Below are positions 47,601-58,366 of a stretch of DNA of 64,000 nucleotides, piece by piece. The notes under the pieces were generated by a model. The model worked only from the letters and a program-made list of their open reading frames with translations, was not told the origin of the DNA and searched no databases. The position numbers were made by a program, and so were the translations under genes. This DNA comes from Rhizoctonia solani (Eukaryota; Basidiomycota; Agaricomycetes; Cantharellales; Ceratobasidiaceae): NCBI RefSeq assembly GCF_016906535.1, contig NC_057374.1, positions 1 to 64,000 of the forward strand. Direction: 5' to 3'. Each line of letters opens with the position of its first letter. Within the stretch, counting starts at the first letter, position 1.

Positions 47601-47953
47601 AAATGTTATTGGAGCTTGAAAAGTACCAGCCAGGCCACACGGAGAGGGAACAACTTGAGGAGGCTCGGAGGGATTTAGCAAGGAAAATCGAGGGGTTTTG
47701 GCGCTGGCCACACCGTGTCCGGCGATTGACGGATGATATTGGTGGGTTCGTATTTCGGTTCATGGAATGTCTATTCCAGCAGCAAAAGCGGCCGAAATCG
47801 GATCCTCGTTGGAAGCAGATAAACCAGGGGTTGGTAGGAATTCCTCAAGAACTACGAGGACTTTCGTGTCTTATTAGCACAGAGATTCGCAAAAGCGATC
47901 AAGCTCATGTAACTCTCGAGGTAGAATCGAGCGACCGAGAATCAAAATCGTAG
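44627..47953 (+). CDS. DUF6535 membrane protein (9 exons, 965 aa)
   Basis: Exons 44627-44734, 44789-44893, 44935-45059, 45118-45137, 45194-45198, 45254-45282, 45338-45720, 45773-46493, 46552-47953; the 2898 nt give 965 residues. The DUF6535 signature is clear: FWKTYVKETDRWDGELVDGW, then NKSLDVLL-VF-AALFSAIVTA, then FIVESSSLLQEDPADVS. Transmembrane segments are visible at the AALFSAIVTAF helix, at VAVNVLWYLSLALSVSTAFL, and after the next intron (LLFAIGLCIYVW and IPVFCVCGLVVGFYIW), with a further one at LLLIYITAIIIMLCLIFLT. The long C-terminal half is a soluble helical region. The family is largely restricted to Agaricomycetes and has no known function. One exon is only 5 nt. Confidence 0.8.
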
Positions 47954-48725
47954 ATGATTTGGCAAGGTGAACACTCTGAAATGGTAAAATGGATCATCAC
48001 TTTCATTTCGACGCGTACGATAGTTACAAGGGAGATTTTTTGAGCTCAGCACACTGTGTTCTGGTTCCATCTGCCTAAAGCAACCATTCTCGCAGCAGCG
48101 TCTTTCAAATGCGATAAGTGGTAGGTCACCTGTCGGTGTTGGAGTACATCATGGAGGTGTCATATCGAATAAGTAACAGGACCTCTTTCACCTTCGAACT
48201 CGTTCTGTTAAGTTACCCGATCCTTCACACATATTTGTGGACTCAATAGATATTACAATTCTCTCACGGATTACAATGAACGAAATTGAGACTAAAGAAC
48301 AAGTTGGGCCAATTCGATGCAAAGAACACGCTTATATCAAGATTCACCGGTCTCTTCGGTTTTTTCAGGTTACTCTATCTTACTGAGATTTTTGTCGCTA
48401 TGACAAAGGTCTTAAGTGTGGTATGTTGCACATACTCGTTTAGACGTAGTCAGCCCTCACAGTTTAAAGTGACAGAAAGGTATCCCTGATTGACAATTCA
48501 ATTTCATATCATTTCATTTCAGAGCAATCAAACATAGAGCACGATTCAGTCAAAACAAGAGGATAATGAGTACAATCATAGATCGAAACACCTTTTTAGG
48601 CATTCAAATTCATTGTTAACAAACAGGATTCAGGAAGGGATAAGGGGTCATATAAAGGTAGAATCACACAGATTGGGCTGCTCGGGAACTATCATCCGTA
48701 CTTCAAAAAGTCAGAGCTGACACCT
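47954..48725. other. Convergent intergenic region
   Basis: Lies between the ends of the DUF6535 gene (plus) and the decarboxylase gene (minus). One 67-codon frame (48286-48489) without motif. Confidence 0.45.
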
Positions 48726-50063
48726 TCAATCAATGGAATTCGTATTCTTGATGGTGACGTCCGCAAGGATCTTGTTTACCTTTTGATGAACTTCCGGCTT
48801 GACTTCATTCCTGTACGCAAGGTTCACCTGCGGCCCAAAGATGACAGCATGAGACGACCCTCCGAAGTGGAACATCCCGAGCTCGGTCCCCGGGCTGACT
48901 GAATCTCCGGGTTTGACTTGAATATCACAAGTCGACACCTCCACCATTCCAACTGCAATGAAGCAAACGAGGCCTATTGGACCTGGGGCCTTGATAGTGA
49001 TTATAGCACGCGCCGCAGCTATTGTGAGCCAAGGTTGGCTACGAATCAGCGCGCCTTGCATATAGCCGTCCTCACCGTCATCTGGCAACGCAGCATAATA
49101 AGTACCGGGGACGAGTATTACATCAACCACTTTGCCAGCGATGGGGCTATGCCAACGATGATAGTCATTCGGGCCGAGGAATGCCTGGTATACTGTCCCG
49201 CCGACGAATTGCTTGGCAATATCTTCTCTGCCATTGAGCATGTCATACAAGGAGTACGCCATGCCCTTAAGCCAGAACTTGTCGTGCATCTGAACATTGT
49301 GTCTAATCCGCTCGACCGTAGACTCGCAAGCATTGCAGATGACTGTGCCTGGGGGTGCCGGTTCAACGGGGCGGGCAGAAGGTTGGACCTGCCTGGTGAA
49401 GAAAGCGTCCCAAGAAGTGTACCCTTTGTTGACGGCTTTTGGATCGGGTTCGACGTAGGTCGCATCGAAGTTACCACGCTCATCCGCTTGGAGTATGCTA
49501 AGTCCCAGTGTGCTGAACCAGCCACCAACTTCATTGGTGAGCGTCTTGGCGGAATCAGCCGTCATGAGGTACTGGCCCCAGCTGTCCAAGAGCTTTTTTA
49601 TTGCGGTATTGAACTCGCCCATGTTAAACAGTGTATAGCCCGCAGATGTGTTGATAAGAAGATCCAACGCAATGTAGATTGGGACGCCAACGGGCTCGTG
49701 GGTCTCTGACCCATCAGATTCGATCGCTAGCACACACCGTGGCGGCCCAGAGACAATTATGTCAAGCACCTGTAGCAGAATCTCGAAGCTGGTGATCTAT
49801 TTGTACAGTGAGTCATTGGTTCAGTTTAGTAAGTCAAAACATACCAAATTTTCTGAGGAGGCTTGGACGAAGCTCTTATTGAACAAGTCAACCATGGTGG
49901 CATTTGCCTCGATGTCCTTCTTGAATTCCTCTACGGAGGCAACATGCTGGGCCTTTTGCTCATGGCGCCTTTTAGCTTCCTCCAAAAGATCGTTTATGAA
50001 CTTGTTGTAAACTGCACGACTGGACGGTAGCCATCCGTTGTAGCGGTGTGAAGTAAAAGGCAT
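48726..50063 (-). CDS. Phosphatidylserine decarboxylase-like enzyme of the PsiD type (2 exons, 429 aa)
   Basis: Exon 1 49845-50063 and exon 2 48726-49796 give 429 residues, close to fungal PsiD-type L-tryptophan/aromatic amino acid decarboxylases. The N-terminal PSDC domain (GWLPSSRAVYNKFINDLLEE) precedes the decarboxylase domain with YHRWHSPIAGKVVDV, GMVEVSTCDI and GMFHFGGSSHAVIF. The Gly-Ser-Ser is the self-cleavage site that gives the pyruvoyl cofactor; classical PSD enzymes have Leu-Gly-Ser-Thr there. There is no N-terminal targeting or membrane segment, so a cytosolic soluble enzyme is likely. The substrate may be an amino acid rather than phosphatidylserine. Neighbouring genes do not form an indole-alkaloid cluster. 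Intact. Confidence 0.85.
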
Positions 50064-53000
50064 TGCCTTTGAAGCAAGAACATCAGTTGTCAACCGAACA
50101 CTAGTACTAGGCAATGGTAAAAGTCTTACAAAGGTGTAGAGTCAGTGAAGCTATGAAGGGGACTCGAATACTGAAATACTGACCTTATTATTCCCGGTGA
50201 GCTTTTATAGAGAAGATATCAAGATTCTGCAGGTGAGCGCTCTCCTATCTGGTACTGCTGGTCAAATTGTTATCGATCGCGAATTTAGGGTCGTCTACCC
50301 AGAGCATTCTGGGGCACTTATTGCTTCAATTCAGATTTCTTGTTGATCAAGCGCTATTGGTCTCAGTATTATTTCGATTGTTTCATCGATAGCCTTGTAG
50401 CTATTGTAATGCTTGGTTCAAAGAAGCCCAAGATCAAAGGTGGTTCTAGATTAAGTCTAGCTTCGACTATTCGGTTAATTTTTGAGTACGCTTCAATACT
50501 CTGGGAGCGGGAAAGTGGCGTGAGAGCTCAAACTCCGCGAGATTGCTACAAGCATAAGCTCATTAACTAACATGCCAGCTTGAATCTGCCGAAATGCCTC
50601 TTTGATTCACGAGTAACATAAGAGCGAGCCCTCGTAAACGGCGTCTCCAAAACAACCGACTGAGCTCTGACCCCCCGATTATAGCTAAGGATCCAGACAA
50701 TCACAGTATAAGGGTGTGGGGCAAATCTAGATCTTTGTTGTTGGAAAGTAAGGGCTACGCAGCTCTGATGCGCATGCTGGGCGCCAGAACTGCGCCAGAG
50801 CGTTTAGATCTGGCCTTTGTACGTAAAAGTCATAGGGCTGATCCCAGAGAGGGAGTGCTGTTGTATTCGTGGCCATGATCGGCACGACGCCCCCAGACAG
50901 TCCCAGAGATCTGATTATCATAATAAGCATTAAAGATTTACGTGTAGATATTATTGACCTCAACTATATATTCCTTCCTACACATCCGTATACCACAGAG
51001 GTTTTGATCACCAGAGACTTGTGAGATTATGCAAGTATCATAAGGTGCCATATAGCTTTTTTTATACAAAAAATCTGTATATTCTACGACGTTCTGTGGC
51101 CAAGCCCTATGGTGCGACGTAACTACTGGCTGGTTAAGGCACATTCGTTGCGCAGGGCTCGGTCTGGAAAAGTGAGAAAAAGGAGGTTGCCGGCGAGGCG
51201 GTACAGGACAGGTAGTAGGCATAGCAGAGAATCATGTAGCTAATTGCTAGCGCACACACATAAAAATACACACGTAGCAATGAGTTTGATTAGTGGGCAG
51301 GATCCCAGTATAAATGCAATATATGCGTCTAATTTCCAGGGCACTTGAGGCTATTTATCGAGCCTTGAAGCCGGCGCCCTTCTTCTGAACAGGTCTTGAT
51401 GAAATATGTAGAACGTACCAGAATGTTCTGTAATCAAGTCAAGCGGGTGATTCAATTGATGTATACGTCGTACGGTAAACCAGAGCTGTAGAGTATAAAA
51501 GGGTCTTGCTCGAGGCCCAGGTACTCATATCTCATCCCACTCTTGTATTTACCCAGTCTCCATCCCTGTTACAATATAAGGCGATGCAACGTAGCCGGCG
51601 GGGCCGCACGAACCATACTGGGCCTGGGAAGCCGGCGCTTTCGAGATCACGTACCCGCCGAGTTAAACTGTAGATTAACTTGCCCGCTCACTTGCGGGCT
51701 CGAGTGGTTGCGAATCAACTTGCGATCATCGGCCACGTCTGGCCAACAGACGAGCTGATCATTGGGCTCATTGCCTTTCCTCCCCACCCTCTATAGCCTG
51801 TCGTCGCTTCCGCCGCGCGCAGATGGCTATACTCAAGTGTCAGAGACCCAGGTTCGGGCGTCTCCCCACCTGCCAGCTTGTACTCGGCACCGTAGCGGCA
51901 GGATACCCATGTAGGCATATATGCATGTATGTTCAGACCCCGGAGATGAGAGGCTCTAGGCCCAGTATACTATTTATACTTATGAATCGAATTCGTATTT
52001 TATCAGGCCTCCGTGTGTAAATCTCAGGATATACTATGTATATGATAACTTATTGTGAGACGGTACGTCGCCAAAATTGACAAGCCTTAAATCACTTGCA
52101 TTCGTCGAGACTCAAAATAAGATACATGAAATATTCGGGTACCTGATCCTTAAAAGAAGTCGGGGGTACTGTACATGAGTATCCGGCTCTTTTAACTGGA
52201 GTGGCTTGGGACTACTTGACGATTGGTACATGCAAAGCGAACAAGACAAATATAAAGATAATAAGTGAAACATTAGAGACCTTAGGCTAGAGTGAATTTT
52301 AAATTTATTTAGCCCATTTGAGCACGATGCCGAAAGCATAGGATGTATAATTCTACTCAAGGGAATACCTGTTCAGTGTGGTACAGTAGTTCAATTTTCG
52401 AAATGGAGTTTACTGACTGGGGAGGAGAAAATGAGCGGCCAAGTTTCAAATTTGACTGCAGCCTAAGGTCTCTGTTGCCTGTCCGTTACACCGTAATGCT
52501 TGCAAAAAGAATGCATATTGAAAATAATATCATTGTAACGGTGAAAGTTGAAGAAAAAAACGTGATGCTTCAAGTAAAGACGCTGATCATGAGTGGGTGT
52601 GAACCCCATGCGGGCAAAGCCAGGACGACGTGTGATACAACGAGGGTCGCAATGATGAGCGCAGAGATGATATCCGTAACCAGGCGATAGAGAATAAACA
52701 AAATGGGAGGAGCAAACCGATGTCGAGCGCGAACGGTACTCGTACCCATTGGATATGGGAGCAAATTGATTACGATGCGCTGGGGGTTGAGCTTCACAAT
52801 GACATCCGGCAAGCCATAGAACAGAACGTCTGGTCAAGTCAAGCCAGTCACACTCTGATCGACCCTTAATATTCTCCGGAAAAGGCTCTATATGTATATA
52901 TGTATCAAAGAGAAATGAATATCGGGATGCCGAACGTAACCCCACTGAACGACGAGCAGAGCCAAGGTCGAGACTCGAGACGACGCATGACGAGCGCAAT

Positions 53001-53515
53001 TACGTCATCTTGTAATGAATCGCCGATTGGTATCGGGCCGTGGGTAAAGCTAGCGTAAACGCAAAACGGTAAATTCGTCGAGTATTTCCGAGGAAAGAAG
53101 TGTTACGCCCACTGTGAGTATGAGTACACTCGACTGGGACGCAAGCATGACAGCCCACTCTCATTGTATCGGGACAAATGATCAGCTAAAGGTTCATCAT
53201 CGACAAGAACATGACTCGAGAACACACAACCCGTTGAAAATAGTGAAATCATCATATAAATTCGTAGCTGACATACACCAACAACACAAACACCATTATG
53301 TCGACTCGTAAAAAAAGCACCGTAATATGTACATAATTCAGTAGATGATCGCAGACCTCCTTCCTCCCGGCATGACGTATAATATGCTAACTAATAAAAC
53401 ACAATGTGCACAAAACGTGGTATCTCCCCTCTTGACTTCCTCCCTTCAACGAACACTTCGTAATAAAGCAGGAACTCCCTCCCCCCACCTCCAATATGAA
53501 CAGAAAAAAGAGCCC
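50064..53515. other. Gene-poor region of 3.4 kb
   Basis: No coding region I can support. A promoter-like TATAAAAGG occurs at about 51496, but the frame downstream (51543-51758) has no motif. Minus-strand frames at 52463-52999 include a hydrophobic stretch (FILYRLVTDIISALIIATLV) but lack a proper ATG start. Confidence 0.45.
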
Positions 53516-55172
53516 TCACAGCCCGTCGTCGTAGAGTTTCTTGCACAGTGCGACGTAGAACCGCTCCAGCTCGAACACGGGCACACCGTCCTCTGATCGT
53601 CGCTTGATACGCGCGGGGTCGTGTTCTCCTCCGGGGTTGGCGGCATGCGACGACGAGACGGCGTTGACGACCCAGTCCAAGGCTGCAGTCGCCTTGGCGC
53701 GCTGTTCGTCCCCGCCGTTGGACGCATCGGTGGACCGAGCAGCCTGCCAGAGCGAGAACGATTTGGCCCACTCGGACCATCCGTTGGTGCTGGATGTATC
53801 GGGTGACGTACCGGGTGCCGTCGGGGCATGCGACGAAACCGGCGAAACTCCCGACGAGCCTCGTAGTTCCCAGTGGTCCGCTCCCTCGATCACACCCAGG
53901 AACTCGCCCCATCGGGCCGAGGCGACAGAGACCAACCCGTCGTGCCCTCTCCATCGTCGCTTGACACCGGCCCAGCCGTCGATATCCTGGAACTCGCTGC
54001 CCCACTCGGGTGTCTTGCCCAGGTTCTCGGCTTCGGCTGCGTCGAGGATGGTCTTGGGGAGCCAGAGCGGGTGGAAGACGGACATGTCGTCCCGGGCGCG
54101 CGCGCCGACCGAGTAGTACTTGACCCCCTCGACGTCGGGTGTATTCGGATTAAAGGTGTTGTGGAGGAACGATGTGGTGAGGTTTGCGTATGCTGGGGAA
54201 TCGAGTAGGGCCAGGAGCATGGTCGTCAGGTTCTGGGGCAAGGACGTGATCAGGCCCAGGATTGTTTTGGCCGTTTCGGTCTCTCGGGCGGTACGGGGGC
54301 GGGACAAGAGGGGTTCCTTGAGCGAGTAGGGGAGTATGCCGTCTTCGAGGGCGCTAAATTCCCCAACGCCGATGTTTGCGCTGCACCAGTCCATGAAGCT
54401 GCTTCCTCGATGTGGGGTCGACACGGTCGTCAGACTTTGAGGCGCGTATTCGGTTGGACGTATCCTGGAGATAAGGTACCGACAGTCTAGACCGCCCATG
54501 GAGTGAGCAATAAAGTTGATTGGCTGATTGGGCATGCGAGTGGAGAGGGACTCATGGAGTCTTGTGGCGCGCGATTCAATCGAGCCAGTTCTGTTTTTCA
54601 TTTCTGCGTTAGCGGCAGGAATACGAAAGAGTAGAGACACACTGACCCAGGTACACCAGTCACTTCAACCTCTGCTCCGACCTTTCCCCGAAGGATTTCG
54701 AGAACTTTGGACCAATAGTGGAGCTGGAGCTTAGGAAAAGAGGCGGGTCCTCGTACATCAAAGCCATACAGACCTGTGATCTGTGAGCGTCATGTCGCCC
54801 GTGATGACAGTGATACTGACCATGGCAGAGAACAATCTTGTTTCGTGGTTTTCGAATGGGATCGAAGAGCACAGGAGAGCTCATGAGTTGGTATATGGTC
54901 GAGTCCAAGTCAGGCTTGTGCTTTGGCCTGTCGACTGCCTTGGGTCGCGGAATCGTAATGGAGCTCGCAGCGGCGGTAATAGCAGAGAATGAAAGCCAGG
55001 ATGGAAGTCGCAAATCGATCGAAGGTGCGCTCAATGAATAGTGCCTATTAGCACCTGGCCAGAGCCTCCCACTGGCTACATCTCTCCTCCCATGGACCGC
55101 AACAGTCGATAAAAGTCGTTTGTAGAGATGGGCAAGTGAAGTAGGACCACAGCTCGCACTCGTCATCATCAT
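53516..55172 (-). CDS. Triacylglycerol lipase-like alpha/beta hydrolase (3 exons, 517 aa)
   Basis: Exons 54821-55172, 54647-54773, 53516-54590; the 1554 nt give 517 residues. LCHGLYGFDVRGPASFP holds the oxyanion-hole region, and AHSMGGLDCRYLISRI is the nucleophile elbow (G/A-H-S-M-G). The acid is probably the Asp of RGHDGLVSVASARWG and the His lies in GADHWELRG. The N-terminal 90 residues are Ser/Arg-rich with no clear signal peptide (MMMTSASCGPTSLAHLYKRL), which might be a mitochondrial presequence. The family hydrolyses ester bonds of acylglycerols. The C-terminus is a variable Ser/Thr/Ala-rich insert followed by a helix. GC-rich compared with flanking DNA. Intact. Confidence 0.85.
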
Positions 55173-56037
55173 AGGGGAAACCGGTACACTCGTTGGGGCA
55201 ATCCCAACCCCGGCCCAAGATATATCCCATTGGCGTCACACATCACATGACCGTCTCCACTCTTGATCATGTGCCCACGTGCTTCAGCAAGTGAGTTGGG
55301 GAATCCCATGTGCGTTGCCCAGTCTGCCGATTCGGGAACACCGATCGAGTGTGTGTTTTGTTAATCCCCCAACCGTTTCGAATAATAAAGTGTGCCATGG
55401 CGGATCAGCGCCGCGCTGCACAGGGTTTGTCAGGGTGCACAGGTCATGTGCTCGTCTGGCACCCTCCATTGCACGACACGTACCTTTTTCCGGTTCTGAC
55501 ACGTCGTTTTCCCCCAACCAAAACCGACGCCGTGCGGGCTGTGTGTTCTCGCTTTTTTGCATCATTTCCAAATATGGGCCCCATGACCACCCGACTGTAT
55601 AACCGCTTTGCCTTTGATATCTTCTCTTCTCGAGAGCCGATGTCTTTGCCGAATTCGACAATATGGCCGCTTGGGTATTTTAGACGTGGTGCGTCTCGAC
55701 CTGGTTTGGACTCTATGGTCCGGAGGCTGGATTCGTCTTTAAAAAAGAAGTCCGTGTTTATATTTCCGTTATCCCCGGTATTCAATTAGACCCCGTCTTT
55801 GTGGAGTTTAATTCGATTGGGTTCGAATGATTAGGTCCCCGCAACTGTGTTGGTGCGATCATTTCATTTGTTTGTTCCTCTGGTCGAAAAGCCCCCGGTC
55901 TCGATCTAAAGGTTGCCGCCGAGTCGCATTTGTCGAGCGAACAATGTGGCCAGACAGATAAATAATATATCACCAACAGTAATATAAACCATTTTAACCC
56001 AATAGACCAATCCACACGCCACGCATCCCATTATCAC
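55173..56037. other. Intergenic between lipase and GH79 genes
   Basis: Both neighbours are on the minus strand, so this holds the lipase promoter and the GH79 3' region. Overlapping frames on opposite strands (55310-55789 plus, 55284-55661 minus) have no motifs. Confidence 0.4.
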
Positions 56038-58366
56038 CTACCGTCCATAATTCATCACCACCAGCGCCACACCTATCACCAACCCAATCATCAGCCCGGT
56101 CCCAGGAACACCCAACCCCGCGACGACCCCATTCCCCACACTCCCGAAACTCGTACTCTCCACCCGATGTCCACTTGCCCCGCCCCGCCCGTTGCTCGCC
56201 GAAAGCACCGCCTGGTTGACCGTGGCGGTATATCTCACCCGGGTCCGGAAGCTCGTCTCGAAGCTGGCTGTCGCGTCCTTGGCTGGGGATGAGTTTTCGA
56301 ATGCGGTGGGGGTGAGGAATATGAGTGCCAGAGAGGGTGCTTTGAGTCGCACTGGACATTGGTTTGTCCTTGGGTTGCACTGGATGGTGTGTACGACTTC
56401 TTCGCCTTTGAGTCTTCCGTCTGATTCAAAGTGGTTTCCGAGTGTTTGTCCGGCCCAGCTAGAAGATAATCAACGGGGGGCGCATATATAGAGTAAACAC
56501 ACCCACGTCATGTTCCCTTTAAAGCTCACGCTCGGAGCCTCGAAATACCTGACTCGGACCTGGGACAATTGCGCACCCCCCTCGATCTGAATATTGGCCG
56601 TGATATCATGCGCACCCGACGGATCGTCCACATAATTAATCAAGAGCACCCGGCTCGGGACCCCATCCTCATACACCACATACCCAAGCGTCAAATCCTC
56701 CCCCGCATTCGCGCCCAAATCCATAATCCGACTCTTTCCACTCTTGCCAAACACCTGGGCAGCGATCAACGCGCTATAATACACCGACCCGGTCGTCCAC
56801 TGCCGAAACGTCGACTGGTTCGTGGGCGGGGGGGCGTGAACGGATTGTAATAGTCGCCCCTGGCCCCCAACGTGCAGCAGCGTCGAGCTGAACCCTGTGC
56901 TGGTGAGCTTGAGTGCCCAGTCGGGTCACCCATAGTCCGGCCCCGAACGAGTCGGAGATGCCGGGGAAGCCGCCGCATGCGGCTGTGTTGGTTTCGAACA
57001 TGTACAGCGGTTTTCCTGCCGCTTGGACCACGCCTGGCCATAAGAACAAGGTTTCATCAGTTCTGTTTACGTGAGCCAAGAGAAAAGCGTGTGTGCTCAC
57101 GGGAGAATTCGATATATTCTGCGGCGTGTTGGGTGATTTGGTCGTGGGAGAGGTAGTTGGCAAAGAGCGGGTGGGGGTTTTCGTTGCGGTCGCAGTTGTT
57201 GTCGGGGTACCGCTGCACCGTGACAATCTTGAGCTCGTTAGTGAAACGCTGTGGGCATCCTTCATTCGCCAATGCCACTGTTCAGTACCCCATCAAACAT
57301 AGAGAACAAAACGACTTGGGATGAGGCAAACCCCCACATACAGGTACTCCATTTCGGATTACTGCTCTCGCAACACGTGCTGGGCCCCATCAAAGCCGAT
57401 TCGTGTACGCCGGATTGGTCGCCAACCGGCTCGACACCTGGGCCCACTCGGCCATGTACTGCTCAAACGTATACGGATCGGCGCGTTTCATGTGGTTTGG
57501 CCGGTCGTACAAGTCCGGCTCGTTCCCGAGTGCGATACCGTGCAAATTGGAACCCAGCGTCTCTTCCGCCAGACCCGCAAAGGCCTCTTGGTTCGATGTG
57601 TTTTTCCAAGTCCATAAAGTTGAGTCCCTGCGAGCATGTATGAGATGGCCAAAGCCAAGTCAAAACGCCCGTCGCGACGCACCAGGAGGATCTCGGTTTT
57701 GACTAGGCTGGCGTAGTTGGCGAGCATCTTGACGAGGTCGGGTGCGAATTCGACGTGCGGAGTCCATGTCGTCGTGTTGCTCTCTTGAGTCTTGATCAGT
57801 ATTTCGCCCCAGGGGAATCATTCCTGGCGTAAAAGTGCGCGTTCTTGGGCTGTGGATAGATGATGATGAGCGTCTGTCTGATATGAATGCACGAGGCTTG
57901 GATCCTTACTGTTTCCCCCTACTCGGACACGGACCGCACCCACTCGGTTGGCGACGTTTGCCATGTGGTTCAGAAATGGCACGGCTAGTACTGAAGAGTT
58001 CTTTCCGATAACGCGGTTCGCGACCGATAGTTCTATCGAAAATCCAAGGTACGAGCCCGGTATAGGTCCACTTGTGCCATTCGGTTCAGCTTGCGGTAGC
58101 TTAACGAGATCTTCCTATGAGTGGATTATAATACTAGCAATATATCATCCACATACCAATACCACGAATTCACGGTTCAATTGCTCAGGAGGCGGAGGAG
58201 GATCCAGGACCGTGGGATCGTACGCTGCGCTTCCCGTATAGCCGGCAGCCGCCGCCGTAGTCGTCGTAGAGGCATATGCACCATGGTCGCCAACTCGGTA
58301 AACGGTGACCGCGGCATTCGATACACCCGCTGTAGCAGCGAGCAAAGCGATCCAGAGACGAGTCAC
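56038..58366 (-). pseudogene. GH79 beta-glucuronidase-like gene with several frame lesions
   Basis: Glycoside hydrolase family 79 is evident: GGNTQE, then IALGNEPDLYDRPNHMKR (acid/base Glu), TVQRYPDNNCDRNENPHP, and LYMFETNTAACGGFPGISD (nucleophile Glu). The N-terminus RLWIALLAATAGVSNAA resembles a signal peptide and the C-terminus (GTGLMIGLVIGVALVVM) a membrane or GPI-anchor signal, so it would be a cell-surface enzyme. Breaks: an in-frame TGA at 57818-57820; frame changes near 57600-57625, near 57390 and near 56923; another at 56826-56835 in C/G runs. The apparent start is GTG (58364-58366) with a stop upstream in frame. Segments between breaks are well preserved. This is either recent decay or uncorrected consensus errors. 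Confidence 0.7.

Noticed and set aside
52570..52812. Possible small membrane protein on the minus strand
   Set aside because: It has a hydrophobic stretch, but the frame starts with TTG, no ATG fits, and no exon joins it convincingly.
53391..54005. 204-codon minus-strand frame and the plus-strand frames at 53604-54208
   Set aside because: Shadows of the lipase exon, which has the catalytic motifs and matching splice phases.
55310..55789. 159-codon plus-strand frame
   Set aside because: Overlaps equally long frames on the other strand and shows no motif; GC-rich DNA leaves such frames open.
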